From JBBILO01 sp037444855 (GTDB lineage Bacteria > Patescibacteriota > Microgenomatia > UBA1406 > GWC2-37-13): a stretch of 64,000 bases of DNA. Both the position numbers and the translations under genes were made by a program. This document shows positions 8,593 to 17,679 of the stretch, in pieces (position 1 is the first letter of the stretch; every line of letters begins with the position of its first letter). The notes beneath the pieces are model-generated. The model saw only the letters and a program-made list of their open reading frames with translations, had not been told where the DNA came from and did no database searches. The stretch covers positions 1-64,000 of the forward strand of contig JBBILO010000003.1 of assembly GCA_037444855.1 (NCBI GenBank), written 5' to 3'.

Positions 8593-10581
8593 ATGATCTA
8601 TCAAAAAAAGGAATGGGTTGAAGCTTCTTTTATCAAAGACTACGAAAAAATCTATCAATACTCCATTACTGATCCCGAGGGTTTTTGGGAATCAGTCGCT
8701 GAAGAACTTCTGTGGTTCAAGCCATGGAAGAAAGTTTTGGATTGGCATTATCCATATGCTCGTTGGTTTGTCGGTGGTGAAACCAACCTAGTTCATAATG
8801 CCTTAGACCGCTGGCAAAAAACACCCATTGCTGGCAAACTTGCTTTAATCTGGGTCGGTCAGGACGACCAGGAGAGAAAATTCACTTATAGACAATTAAA
8901 TGAAGAAGTGTCGAAAGCGGCTAATCTTTTAAAAACTTTAGGAGTGAGAAAGGGCGATCGAGTGACTATTTATCTGCCAAGAATTCCAGAACAATTTATC
9001 GCCATGCTCGCCTGCGCGAAAATTGGCGCGATTCACTCGGTTGTTTATAGTGGCTTTTCCACCGAAGCTTTAAAAACAAGAATTGAAGACGCTCAAGCAA
9101 AAATTATTATTACCTGCGATTGGTATCCCTATAAAGATAAAAAATTGACACCTATTGAGAACGTTAAAAAAGCAATCAAAGATATCTCTTCGGTAAAAAA
9201 TGTGTTAGTTGTCAAAAGAAATTTTGTTAGTCAAACTTCAACTTTCCAACCTGATTCATCAATTTATCTTTTTTGGGATGAAGAGATAAAAAAACAAGAC
9301 AATATTTGCCCAACAACGATTATGGAGAGCAACGAGACCGCTTTTATTCTTTATACTTCAGGAACGACCGGCAAACCAAAAGGAGTTGTTCATGGGCACG
9401 GAGGTTATATGGTCGGTGTATATGCAACTGCCAAGTATATCTTTAACCTTAACATGCCTCAATCAAAACAAGTATTTTGGTCAACAGCTGATGCTGGTTG
9501 GATTACCGGCCATAGCTATATTCTATACGGTCCTCTGTTAAACGGAGCAACGACTTTTATCTATGAAGGAACACCTGACTATCCTAATATTGAGATTTGG
9601 TGGAAGTTAATCGATCAATATCAAATTACTCATTTTTATACGGCACCAACTGCCATTCGGATGTTGATGCGATACGGTGAGGGACCTTTAAAAAAATATC
9701 AATTGTCATCACTGAAAATTTTAGGTTCTGTTGGTGAGCCAATTAATCCTGAAGCCTGGTTCTGGTTTTACAGAAATGTCGGACGTGAACAATGTCCGAT
9801 AATGGATACTTGGTGGCAGACAGAGACTGGAATGAATATGATTTCTCCCCTCCCATCAGTCCCTCTCAAACCTGGCAGTTGCTTTAAGCCTTTTTTTGGT
9901 GTGGTGGCCGATGTCGTTAATGAGAAAGGTGAACCAGTTAAGAAAAACAAAAAGGGTTTCCTTGTCATTAAAACTCCTTGGCCAGCAATGCTTTTGGATT
10001 TATGGCAAAATCCAGAACGCTATCGGAAGACTTATTTTGAGAATGAAGAAATAATAAAAAACTCTAAATTCGAAACTCTAAATTCTAAACAAATCAAAAA
10101 TTCAAATGACAAAAATTCAAAAAGTTTAGATAATTCGAATTTAGGATTTAGGATTTCAGATTTTGTTTACTTTACCGGTGATTCAGCTAAAATCGATGAC
10201 GATGGATATTTTTGGATTATTGGTCGAAACGACGATGTCATTAAAGTCGCTGGCCATCGCTTAGGCTCAGCCGAACTCGAATCAGCTTTTGTCAGTCATC
10301 CAAAAGTCGCTGAGGCCGCGGTCATTGGTCTTCCTGATGAAGTCAAAGGAGAAAAAATTAAGGCATTTGTGATTCTTAAACATGGTGTTAATCCATCAGA
10401 GGAGTTGAAAAAAGAACTCGCTCTTCAAGTAAGATCACAGATTGGTCCGATCGCCACCCCTGATATCATTGAATTTGTAGACTCTTTACCAAAAACTCGC
10501 TCAGGTAAAATTATGCGGCGTGTTTTGAAAGCAAAAGAATTAGGACAACCTTTAGGAGATACTTCAACTTTAGAAAATTAA
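8593..10581 (+). CDS. acs: Acetyl-CoA synthetase (AMP-forming)
   Basis: Converts acetate, ATP and CoA to acetyl-CoA. Hallmarks: the N-terminal ACS cap (ITDPEGFWESVAEELLW), P-loop-like FILYTSGTTGKPKGVVH, WSTADAGWITGHSYI, DTWWQTETG, YFTGDSAKIDDDGYFWIIGR, and the C-terminal PKTRSGKIMRR with the lysine that is acetylated in known homologues. About 662 residues. Between AMLLDLWQNPERY and YFTGD there is an extra Asn/Ser/Lys-rich loop of about 35 residues, encoded by local quasi-repeat DNA (10055-10165). Followed after 40 nt by transketolase. Confidence 0.95.
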   Translation: MIYQKKEWVEASFIKDYEKIYQYSITDPEGFWESVAEELLWFKPWKKVLDWHYPYARWFVGGETNLVHNALDRWQKTPIAGKLALIWVGQDDQERKFTYRQLNEEVSKAANLLKTLGVRKGDRVTIYLPRIPEQFIAMLACAKIGAIHSVVYSGFSTEALKTRIEDAQAKIIITCDWYPYKDKKLTPIENVKKAIKDISSVKNVLVVKRNFVSQTSTFQPDSSIYLFWDEEIKKQDNICPTTIMESNETAFILYTSGTTGKPKGVVHGHGGYMVGVYATAKYIFNLNMPQSKQVFWSTADAGWITGHSYILYGPLLNGATTFIYEGTPDYPNIEIWWKLIDQYQITHFYTAPTAIRMLMRYGEGPLKKYQLSSLKILGSVGEPINPEAWFWFYRNVGREQCPIMDTWWQTETGMNMISPLPSVPLKPGSCFKPFFGVVADVVNEKGEPVKKNKKGFLVIKTPWPAMLLDLWQNPERYRKTYFENEEIIKNSKFETLNSKQIKNSNDKNSKSLDNSNLGFRISDFVYFTGDSAKIDDDGYFWIIGRNDDVIKVAGHRLGSAELESAFVSHPKVAEAAVIGLPDEVKGEKIKAFVILKHGVNPSEELKKELALQVRSQIGPIATPDIIEFVDSLPKTRSGKIMRRVLKAKELGQPLGDTSTLEN

Positions 10582-10621
10582 AAATTTAGACTTACATCTC
10601 CGGAGGTCTAACCTTAAAATT

Positions 10622-12568
10622 ATGAAACTTGATGAAAAAAACTTACAAAAACTTTCTCAGCTTCTTCGTTATTTTGTTTTAACCTCAACGACTAAGGCTG
10701 GTTCCGGTCATCCGACTTCATGTTTATCAGCAATTGAATTAGTGACCGTTCTTTTTTTTGGCGGGTTTTTAAAACAAGATTTAAAAGATATTAGAAGTAT
10801 TTTTAACGACCGTATTATTTTTTCTAAAGGTCATGCGGCGCCACTACTTTATGCTTTATATGCTGTTGCTGGAGGAATAAAAATTGACGATTTAAAAACT
10901 TTGCGTCAGTTTGGCAGCCCGCTTGAAGGTCATCCCACTCCGAAATTCCCTTTTGTTGATGTTTCCACCGGTAGTCTTGGTCATGGACTTTCGATTGGAT
11001 TGGGAATGGCGATGGGAATTAAATTAAAAATTAAAAATTCAAAACTCAAAATTAATAAAATACCTAGAGTTTTTGTTTTGCTTGGCGATTCAGAGATGGC
11101 TGAAGGACAGATTTGGGAAGCAATGGATATCGCTTCTTATTATCAAATCAGTAATCTTATCGGCATTGTTGACGTTAACCGTTTAGGCCAACAAGGAGAG
11201 ACAAAAGAAGGCTGGGATATTTTTAACTATCAAAAAAAAGCTGAAGCTTTCGGTTGGCGAACAATTCTTGTCAACGACGGTCATAATATTGAAGAAATTA
11301 TTAACGCATATAAAAAATTAACTGACGTAATAAATAAACCTACGTTAATTATTGCGAAAACAATCAAGGGAAAAGGGGTGTCGTTTTTAGAAAACAAAAA
11401 CGACTGGCATGGCAAGGCTTTAAATCAAGAAGAATTAGAAAAAGCTTTAAAAGAATTAGGAAAAATTGATTTTAATGTAAGAGGAAAAATTTCCGCACCA
11501 GAAAAGCTAAAAATTGAAAAAGAAAATCATAAAACCGATGCAAAAATAATTAATATTTTACAAAAACTCGAAAGCTTTAACTTAAAAACTAAATTAAATC
11601 CAACACGTTCTACGTTCTACGTGCCACGTTATAATAATAAAATTGCTACCCGTCAAGCCTATGGCGAGGTTTTAGTGGAATTGGGAGAGAAAAATCCAAA
11701 CATTGTTGTTCTTGATGCTGAAGTTGCCAACTCAAATTTTGAAAATCAATTTCAAAAAAGATTTCCCGACAGATTTTTTCAGATGTTTATCGCTGAGGAA
11801 AATATGGCTGATGTCGCTTTAGGTCTATCAAAAATCGGCTTTATTCCTTTTTTTTCCACGTTCGCTGCTTTTTTAACTCAAACCTTTGATCAACTGCGAA
11901 TGGCGCAATACTCAAATCCAAATTTAAAAATTGTTGGCACTCATGCTGGTGTTTCAATCGGTCAAGATGGTCCTTCACAAATGGGATTAGAGGATTTAGC
12001 CATGTTTCGCAGTATTTTAAATAACGTTATTTTTTACTCATCTGACGCTGTCTCAACTAAAAAACTGGTTAAAATTATGGCAGAAAACGATGGTCTTTTT
12101 TATCTTCGGGTCACCCGTAAAAAAACACCGATTATTTATGATAATAATGAAGAATTTACCATCGGTGGTTTTAAAATTCATCCTTCAAAAAATCAACAAT
12201 CAGCGAAAAAATTTCTCATTATTACTGCTGGAATTACCCTTTTTGAAGCTCTAAAAGCCCAAGAAGAATTAGAAAAAAAAGATTTTGATATTTCAGTAAT
12301 CGATTTATACTCAGTAAAACCAATTAACAAAAAAAAATTAAATGAATTAATCAAACAATATCAAAAAATTATTGTTGTTGAAGATCATTATCCAGCCGGT
12401 GGTATTGCTGAAGCAGTTCTATCGTCAATTGAAGATTTCACTTCAGTTAAAAAATTTGTCCATCTTTGTGTCAAAAAAATCCCCAGCTCTGGAAAACCAG
12501 AAGAACTTCTTCATTTTCAAGAGATTGATAAAGAAGCGATTATTAAAACAATAGAAAGAGAAAAATAA
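10622..12568 (+). CDS. tkt: Transketolase
   Basis: Thiamine-diphosphate enzyme of the non-oxidative pentose phosphate pathway. The 648 residues hold the N-terminal ThDP domain (GSGHPTSCLSAIEL, SKGHAAPLLYAL, GSLGHGLSIGLGMA, GDSEMAEGQIWEA), the pyrimidine-binding domain (TRQAYGEVLVELG, FIAEENMADVALGLS) and the C-terminal domain (VEDHYPAGGIAEAVLS). Two extra loops (KLKIKNSKLKINK near 140 and PTRSTFYVPRYNNK near 325) are encoded by intergenic-type quasi-repeats; the second is a CACGTTCTACG-type tract. GGAGG at 10602-10606 is rather far from the ATG. An interrupted copy is excluded because the frame is intact. Confidence 0.95.
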   Translation: MKLDEKNLQKLSQLLRYFVLTSTTKAGSGHPTSCLSAIELVTVLFFGGFLKQDLKDIRSIFNDRIIFSKGHAAPLLYALYAVAGGIKIDDLKTLRQFGSPLEGHPTPKFPFVDVSTGSLGHGLSIGLGMAMGIKLKIKNSKLKINKIPRVFVLLGDSEMAEGQIWEAMDIASYYQISNLIGIVDVNRLGQQGETKEGWDIFNYQKKAEAFGWRTILVNDGHNIEEIINAYKKLTDVINKPTLIIAKTIKGKGVSFLENKNDWHGKALNQEELEKALKELGKIDFNVRGKISAPEKLKIEKENHKTDAKIINILQKLESFNLKTKLNPTRSTFYVPRYNNKIATRQAYGEVLVELGEKNPNIVVLDAEVANSNFENQFQKRFPDRFFQMFIAEENMADVALGLSKIGFIPFFSTFAAFLTQTFDQLRMAQYSNPNLKIVGTHAGVSIGQDGPSQMGLEDLAMFRSILNNVIFYSSDAVSTKKLVKIMAENDGLFYLRVTRKKTPIIYDNNEEFTIGGFKIHPSKNQQSAKKFLIITAGITLFEALKAQEELEKKDFDISVIDLYSVKPINKKKLNELIKQYQKIIVVEDHYPAGGIAEAVLSSIEDFTSVKKFVHLCVKKIPSSGKPEELLHFQEIDKEAIIKTIEREK

Positions 12569-12743
12569 CCGAATTTACTAACCTCGCTTACTAACCTCGC
12601 AGGTTTGCAATACCACCTCATTGAAATAATAAGTTTCCAAAAATCAATTTTAGCAAGCCACAACAAGCCTAATCTGACATCAAAGGTCCGCGCAGACCTA
12701 TAAGATTTGCAAAATGGTAAAAAATGGACAAGTATTAAATGAT
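12569..12743. repeat. Intergenic repeat tract
   Basis: Contains CTAACCTCGC-type units, the inverted word AACCT-CGC-AGGTT, and GGTCCGCGCAGACCTATAAG. Related words occur at 6310-6330 and 52395-52490. No gene seen. Confidence 0.5.
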
Positions 12744-13463
12744 TTAAAAATTATATTGGTTTATAAAAATCGTGTTTACTGCCTCTTTTAATTCTTGTGG
12801 TAAATTTTCCGACAATTGCTTTAATTGCTCTACAATTTCTCTCATTTCCCACTGATCGCGTTCTTGTAGAATTTGATCTAATTCATCTCTTGCTTTTTTA
12901 TCCCCTTCGTCCACTTTTTTCTTTAAAACTTTGATTCTCTCTCTTTGAGTATTGCGAGGATTATCTGGATTACCCATCAATGAAATTTTAACATAAGCAA
13001 CTAGTTGAATCAATTCTTCCCATCCTTCACCAAGTTTGCTCCTAATAATATCTAAATCATCAGGTAAACCATCAACCTGCAAAACAGTTTTAATCCTTAA
13101 ACGAACTTTAGGATCACCTAATTGGTTGTTCATAACTGCTGAGGCGTAAAGCACATAATACATATCAGCAAGTTCTAAAACAACAGAGCTTAGCGGACCT
13201 TTGCCCTCTTGATAGTTTTTAATAGCTTCCCTCAATTCGTATAACTCAGTCGGTTGCTCTTTTATTTTATCTGATCTTAGATCTTCTTGATAAAACAAAC
13301 CTCCAAGATCCATTAAATCCTCTCCGATGAAGCCAACTTTCGTCGCAGCATTTTCCTGATTTCTCGGTTGTCGACCATCTACTCCATAAATTTGCTTGAT
13401 CAATTTTTCCAAAGGACCTATTCCTCGCTGATATGATAAAAAAATATCGGGACTTAGAGACAT
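12744..13463 (-). CDS. Hypothetical protein, possibly MazG-like all-alpha
   Basis: A 239-residue, highly charged, mostly helical cytosolic protein. KVGFIGEDLMDLGGLF and later LELADMYYVLYASAV loosely recall the EExxE...ExxD pattern of MazG-type NTP pyrophosphohydrolases, but the acidic residues do not line up cleanly. The C-terminal third is coiled-coil-like. TAAAAT is exactly 6 nt before the ATG, matching the leaderless pattern and supporting this start. Function unknown. Confidence 0.6.
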   Translation of the reverse strand: MSLSPDIFLSYQRGIGPLEKLIKQIYGVDGRQPRNQENAATKVGFIGEDLMDLGGLFYQEDLRSDKIKEQPTELYELREAIKNYQEGKGPLSSVVLELADMYYVLYASAVMNNQLGDPKVRLRIKTVLQVDGLPDDLDIIRSKLGEGWEELIQLVAYVKISLMGNPDNPRNTQRERIKVLKKKVDEGDKKARDELDQILQERDQWEMREIVEQLKQLSENLPQELKEAVNTIFINQYNF

Positions 13464-13971
13464 TTTACTATTTTACCATATTAATTTACTGCCAAGCAAA
13501 ATTAGAGTTTAGATCAAAATTAATCAATAAGAAGAGACTTGGCTTTAGACTAGCTCGAGCTTTAATATAAAAGTAAATATTAAGAAAAAATGATACTTAA
13601 GATTGTCCAATGAGGCTAAAATCATGTGGAATGACTCTTGGTTCTTTGGTTATTGTAATATTTTGGATTGAATCATATATTAAATTGAAATCCTTTTTTT
13701 TGTCATTTTAGTTGTTTAACCTCTCTGCTAGTCAAAATTGAGAATCGAAAAATCTCTTTGTACGATCAATCTCCGATTACGGTAAAAAAATAAAGAAACG
13801 CTCTAACAAAGCTCTTAAAAATAGGAATTAGAGGTTAATCTAGGATGACGATAGTAGAGGGTGTTTGCCCCTAGCAACAAGAATGCGTTTGGCTAGTTTT
13901 ATAGCTATTTGCAACCGTATTGACCAATCTACGTTTAATTTAATGAAACTATTAAATCCAATTTAGTGAGC
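13464..13971. other. Intergenic stretch without recognised gene
   Basis: About 500 bases with stops in all frames and no clear RNA fold or repeat. Nothing identified apart from the -10 box of the upstream minus gene at its left edge. Confidence 0.4.
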
Positions 13972-14460
13972 TTATAAAGAACCCCTCAAGCGTTCGTATG
14001 CTTGCAACATTGTTTCTAAAACTTCATTTATAATCTTTTTGGCTTCTTCAAAAGAAACTGCTTTTAAGTTGTGAGGAAAGTAATGAAAAATCTGATTTCT
14101 TCCTGATTTCCATGTCGTCCAAATTCGATCAGCTAATTCTTTGCTGCTTTTTTCTTTAATCTTTTTATACAAAGACCGCTCCCCCAATCGCCCAACCAAA
14201 GACGGCGACATCAACTTTCCCAACCGCAAATGATCAGAGATATAGTCCAAATGAGAAATAAATTTAATGTCACGAAAGAGTTGTTTCAAAAAACCTTCAT
14301 AAGCCTTAGCAAATGGAAAAACAAGAAAAGAGTAATCTTTGAATTGATAAGCTTGATTAACGATTACTTCATCCATTAAAAATTGTCCCTCACTAATCAA
14401 ATCTTTTTGACCTTGAGAAAGATAACTCCATAATTTCGGGTATTGACTTTGATAATTCAT
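13972..14460 (-). CDS. HEPN/RnlA C-terminal-like protein
   Basis: A 162-residue helical protein. DYSFLVFPFAKAYEGFLKQL resembles the RnlA/LsoA toxin C-terminal region, and SGRNQIFHYF holds the Rx4-6H signature of HEPN ribonucleases. So it may be an RNase toxin-like or HEPN regulatory protein; no obvious antitoxin is adjacent. TATAAT sits 6 nt before its ATG and overlaps the -10 box of the divergent neighbour, so the two genes share a 23-nt bidirectional promoter core. Family assignment is by motif only. Confidence 0.65.
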   Translation of the reverse strand: MNYQSQYPKLWSYLSQGQKDLISEGQFLMDEVIVNQAYQFKDYSFLVFPFAKAYEGFLKQLFRDIKFISHLDYISDHLRLGKLMSPSLVGRLGERSLYKKIKEKSSKELADRIWTTWKSGRNQIFHYFPHNLKAVSFEEAKKIINEVLETMLQAYERLRGSL

Positions 14461-14466
14461 AAATTT

Positions 14467-14474
14467 ATTATAAT
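14467..14474. promoter_or_regulatory. Overlapping divergent -10 boxes
   Basis: The 8-nt ATTATAAT reads TATAAT on both strands. It is 6 nt from the minus-strand ATG (14460) and 9 nt from the plus-strand ATG (14484). It is the only promoter-like sequence in the 23-nt gap. Confidence 0.6.
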
Positions 14475-14483
14475 AGAACTTAA

Positions 14484-15161
14484 ATGAAAAAAATTTTTCA
14501 ATTAATCAATACCAATCTCCGGCGCCTCTTTAACCTTCAAAAAAATAAAGTTCCTTTGGTCAAAAATCCGCCTTTGATTACTATCTCAAGAGAAAAAGGA
14601 TCCGGAGGAAGAATTATTGCTCAACTGGTAACAAAAAAGCTTGGATCGCCATGGAAACTTTATCACAAAGAGATTATTGAAGAGATTGCTAAAAATTCTC
14701 GTTTAGAAGAAAAATTGGTAAAAGAAATTGATGAAAAAAAATTATCCTTGATCGAAGAAATGATCAATGATTTTTTTGGCAAAAAATATCTCTCTCTTAC
14801 TCGTTATCAAAAACTTCTTGCTCGAATAATTGCCAAAATCGCCCAACGAGGATATGCGGTCATTGTTGGTCGTGGCGCCGAATATTTAGCTCCTTTCGCC
14901 TTAAAAGTAAGAATTATTTGTGAGATGGAGCAAAGAATAAAAAACTTAATGAAATACGAAAAATTAACTCATGATGAAGCGATCAATTTAATCGAAAAAT
15001 CTGACAAAGAACGGAGCGATTTTATTCGCGCTCTTTATCATCATGATATCAAAAAGGCCCATCATTATGATTTGGTCATTCGCACTGGTCCCAATCTCTT
15101 AATCGAAGATGCGGCTCAAATTATCATCTTAGCAGCAAAAAGAAGATTTGGGTTAAAATAA
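14484..15161 (+). CDS. Cytidylate kinase-like family protein
   Basis: Matches the cytidylate-kinase-like P-loop family (PF13189 type). TISREKGSGGRIIAQLVTKK is the variant P-loop (SREKGSGG), YHKEIIEEIAK the following segment, YAVIVGRGAEYLA the Walker-B-like strand, and ARIIAKIA a helix between. The usual cmk is different in sequence; members of this family are nucleotide-binding, with substrates mostly untested. Divergent from the HEPN-like gene; near leaderless start. Confidence 0.82.
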   Translation: MKKIFQLINTNLRRLFNLQKNKVPLVKNPPLITISREKGSGGRIIAQLVTKKLGSPWKLYHKEIIEEIAKNSRLEEKLVKEIDEKKLSLIEEMINDFFGKKYLSLTRYQKLLARIIAKIAQRGYAVIVGRGAEYLAPFALKVRIICEMEQRIKNLMKYEKLTHDEAINLIEKSDKERSDFIRALYHHDIKKAHHYDLVIRTGPNLLIEDAAQIIILAAKRRFGLK

Positions 15162-15182
15162 CCAATTAACCAAATATCAAAA

Positions 15183-15240
15183 AACTAAGCTAATTTTAAA
15201 TTTTAAATTACAAATTTTAAAACAATTTTGAATTTTTTAA
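15183..15240. repeat. Quasi-repeat tract (AATTTTAAAACAATTTT family)
   Basis: Tandem-like TTTTAAATTTTAAATTACAA units with AATTTTAAAACAATTTT. Closely similar to parts of the inverted arms at 24766-24779 and 29400-29458. Confidence 0.5.
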
Positions 15241-15295
15241 TTTATTGATTTTTTTAGTTTTCTGTTCTAATTCGACGTTATACTTTATTAAGATG

Positions 15296-16138
15296 TTATT
15301 TAATCGTTGACAAGTCTAACTCAATCGAAGGCGTCATTGTTGCTTTAATATAAGCTTTTTTAATATGTTTTACTCCAACTGAGGTTAAAAAAGCCAACAC
15401 ATTTTCTTTGATTTCTTGATTGGAAAAAGAGAGTTTCCCCACCATCTGATGGATTAAAGGAAATTTAGGTTCTGTTTTCCACTGGAAAACACCTTTCGCA
15501 AATTTTTTCGCCACCTCTTCTGGGTTCTCTGAAATCGTTCCTGCTTTTGGATTGGGCATTAATCCTTTTGGACCAAGAATTTTAGCCAATCGAGCTAATT
15601 TTGGCATATAAGAAGGGTGGGTAATTAAAATATCAAAATCTAATTTTCCTTTTTCAATATTCGCTAAAACCTCCTCATTGACAATAGCCACTTTTACGGT
15701 TTTTCCGATTGAATGAGGAAGTTCAAACTCGCCCTTTAATCCCTTTTTATCTACATTTAAATGAAGTTCTATCGATTGTTTTAAATGATAAACATCCATC
15801 TTTTTTAAAAGGGCAATCGCCTCTTTTAACGGATATTTTTTCTTTTTATCAATTAATTTTTTTAATTCAAGATATTTTTTACCGCGGATCCTTCGTTTAA
15901 CAATTATCTTTTTTTCTTTCTTTTCTTTTTTTGTTTCTTTATTTTCCTCTAAAATCTTTTTTGCCTTCTCTAATTTAACTAACTCTTCTTCTTTCACTTC
16001 AACCGCCACCATTCGTTCGCCTCCTTTTAAACCAGGAGCGCGAATCTTCTTTTTTTCTTGAGCTCGTTCCTTTTGTTCTTTTTTTTGTTTTTCTTCAATT
16101 TCTTCTAGTCCTAAAATTCTTGTTCGAACTTTTCCCAT
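15296..16138 (-). CDS. rplA: Ribosomal protein L1
   Basis: Large-subunit protein at the L1 stalk. KILGPKGLMPNPKAGTIS, KFAKGVFQWKTE and ATMTPSIELDL are diagnostic of L1. At 280 residues it is longer than usual (about 230) because of a Lys/Glu-rich N-terminal extension of about 75 residues that begins MGKVRTRILGLEEIEEK. Parcubacteria often lack L1, so its presence fits another CPR lineage. It follows rplK after a 137-nt spacer packed with quasi-repeats. Confidence 0.96.
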   Translation of the reverse strand: MGKVRTRILGLEEIEEKQKKEQKERAQEKKKIRAPGLKGGERMVAVEVKEEELVKLEKAKKILEENKETKKEKKEKKIIVKRRIRGKKYLELKKLIDKKKKYPLKEAIALLKKMDVYHLKQSIELHLNVDKKGLKGEFELPHSIGKTVKVAIVNEEVLANIEKGKLDFDILITHPSYMPKLARLAKILGPKGLMPNPKAGTISENPEEVAKKFAKGVFQWKTEPKFPLIHQMVGKLSFSNQEIKENVLAFLTSVGVKHIKKAYIKATMTPSIELDLSTIK

Positions 16139-16275
16139 ATTAAATTAAGTCCTAAATTCTAATTTCTAAATCCTAAACTAAACAAAATTGTTAAATCCTA
16201 CACTCCAAATCTTCTGGACAAAAACGAATTCAAATTCAAATCGTTTAGAGTTTAGAATTTAGAGCCTAGAGTTTC
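16139..16275. repeat. Quasi-repeats between rplK and rplA
   Basis: TCCTAAATTCTAA, TTTCTAAATCC and GTTTAGAGTTTAGAATTTAG units fill the spacer of a normally tight ribosomal operon. Confidence 0.6.
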
Positions 16276-16698
16276 TTATTCAATCTCTACTCCCATACTT
16301 CTTGCTGTTCCTTCAACAATCTTCATTGCCGCCTCTAAATTGGTCGTGTTTAAATCAGCCATTTTTTCTTTAGCGATCTCTTCCACCTGTTTTTTAGTCA
16401 ACTTCCCTGCTTTTTCTGTATTGGGTTTACCCGATCCTTTTTGAATCCCTAACTTTTTTAAAATTATCGCCGAAACTGGCGGTAATTTGGTAATAAAAGT
16501 AAAACTTCGATCTTCATACACGGTAATCACCGCCGGTATAATTTGGCCTTTCATTTTTGCCGTTCGAGCATTATATTCCTTAATAAAATCCATAATCGCT
16601 ACTCCATGTTGACCAAGAGCTGGTCCAACAGGGGGCGCTGGAGTGGCTTCTCCAGCCGGTAGGTTTAATTTGATGACTGTTTTAACTTTTTTAGACAT
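16276..16698 (-). CDS. rplK: Ribosomal protein L11
   Basis: Part of the GTPase-associated centre. KLNLPAGEATPAPPVGPALG is the canonical N-terminal proline-rich segment, with FTFITKLPPVS and NTTNLEAAMKIVEGTARSMG typical of the rRNA-binding half. Length 140, normal. Order secE-nusG-rplK-rplA is the standard bacterial arrangement. Confidence 0.97.
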   Translation of the reverse strand: MSKKVKTVIKLNLPAGEATPAPPVGPALGQHGVAIMDFIKEYNARTAKMKGQIIPAVITVYEDRSFTFITKLPPVSAIILKKLGIQKGSGKPNTEKAGKLTKKQVEEIAKEKMADLNTTNLEAAMKIVEGTARSMGVEIE

Positions 16699-16831
16699 AA
16701 TAGATTGAATTATAAATTCTAATTTTAAATGTTTATCTTATTGTCCTAACCTTTACCTTTATTTATGATCTCGAATTCGTTGTCACTTCAGTGTAAACTG
16801 GAATCTCTTTTAACTGATTTATTAACTGATT

Positions 16832-17440
16832 TCAAATCTTTGCAATTTGAAAAAAGTCGAGTTCAACTGGTGTCTCGCGATCAAAAATTGAAACCAAAAC
16901 TCTAACCTTGCCTCTTTCTTCATCTATTTTATCAATTGTTCCCAGAAAGTCGGCAAAAGGTCCTTCAGTAATCTTAACCGCTTCGCCAACAGAAAAACTC
17001 GTTTTGAATTTTGGCTGTTCTTGTTTCACGAACTGCATGATGGCTTGAATTTCTTTTTCAGATACTGGAGTAGGTTTCGAACCTGAACCGACAAAACCAG
17101 TCACTCCCTCAGTTGTTCGAACCACCAACCAAGATTGGTCGTCTAAAATCATTCTAACTAAAAGGTATCCAGGAAAAACATTTTCCACTTTTTTAATCTT
17201 TTTTCCCCTTCTAACAACCACTATTTCTCTTGTAGGAATAACAATTTCAAAAATTTTATCAGTGACACCTAGAGTCTTAATTCTTTGCTCGAGGGCTTTT
17301 TTTGTTCTTCCTTCATAATTGGTATGGGTATGAATTACATACCATTTTCCGTTTTCGCTTAAAGACTTAACGTCTTCTTTCGACTCTAGTTGACTATTTT
17401 TCTTTTCTTCTAATTGGTTTGAATTTCTGTTATCTGTCAC
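16832..17440 (-). CDS. nusG: Transcription termination/antitermination protein NusG
   Basis: Binds RNA polymerase and couples to Rho or ribosome. WYVIHTHTNYEGRTKKALEQ starts the NGN domain, FPGYLLVRM is the conserved core, and FADFLGTIDKIDEERGKV is the KOW motif. An N-terminal tail of about 30 polar residues (NSNQLEEKKNSQLESKEDVK) precedes NGN. The ATG overlaps the secE stop by 4 nt. Confidence 0.96.
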   Translation of the reverse strand: MTDNRNSNQLEEKKNSQLESKEDVKSLSENGKWYVIHTHTNYEGRTKKALEQRIKTLGVTDKIFEIVIPTREIVVVRRGKKIKKVENVFPGYLLVRMILDDQSWLVVRTTEGVTGFVGSGSKPTPVSEKEIQAIMQFVKQEQPKFKTSFSVGEAVKITEGPFADFLGTIDKIDEERGKVRVLVSIFDRETPVELDFFQIAKI

Positions 17441-17637
17441 CTAATTCGAGTAATAAATTCTAAAAATTTGGTTAAAAGAATATCTATTATACCGATATAC
17501 AAACCAATAGTCAAGGAAATAACAACAACAACCGCGGTTAAATAAATCGTTTGTTTTTTATTCGGCCAGCTAACCCTTTTTAACTCCTCAACTACTTCTT
17601 TACCAAAAGTAGGTGAACCAATTTTTTTGTTATCCAT
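17437..17637 (-). CDS. secE: Preprotein translocase subunit SecE
   Basis: A 66-residue single-span subunit of the SecYEG channel: VVEELKRVSWPNKKQTIYLT is the conserved amphipathic helix and hinge, followed by one membrane helix (VVVISLTIGLYIGIIDILL). TAAAAT lies exactly 6 nt before the ATG. First gene of the secE-nusG-rplK-rplA operon. Confidence 0.95.
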   Translation of the reverse strand: MDNKKIGSPTFGKEVVEELKRVSWPNKKQTIYLTAVVVVISLTIGLYIGIIDILLTKFLEFITRIR

Positions 17638-17679
17638 GAAAATATTTTACCACAGATAAAAATAATGTATATTAAATCT

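Noticed and set aside
12569..13971. tRNA or rRNA genes in the intergenic gaps
   Set aside because: No cloverleaf, CCA end or rRNA-like segment was found in these gaps or elsewhere in the window by eye.
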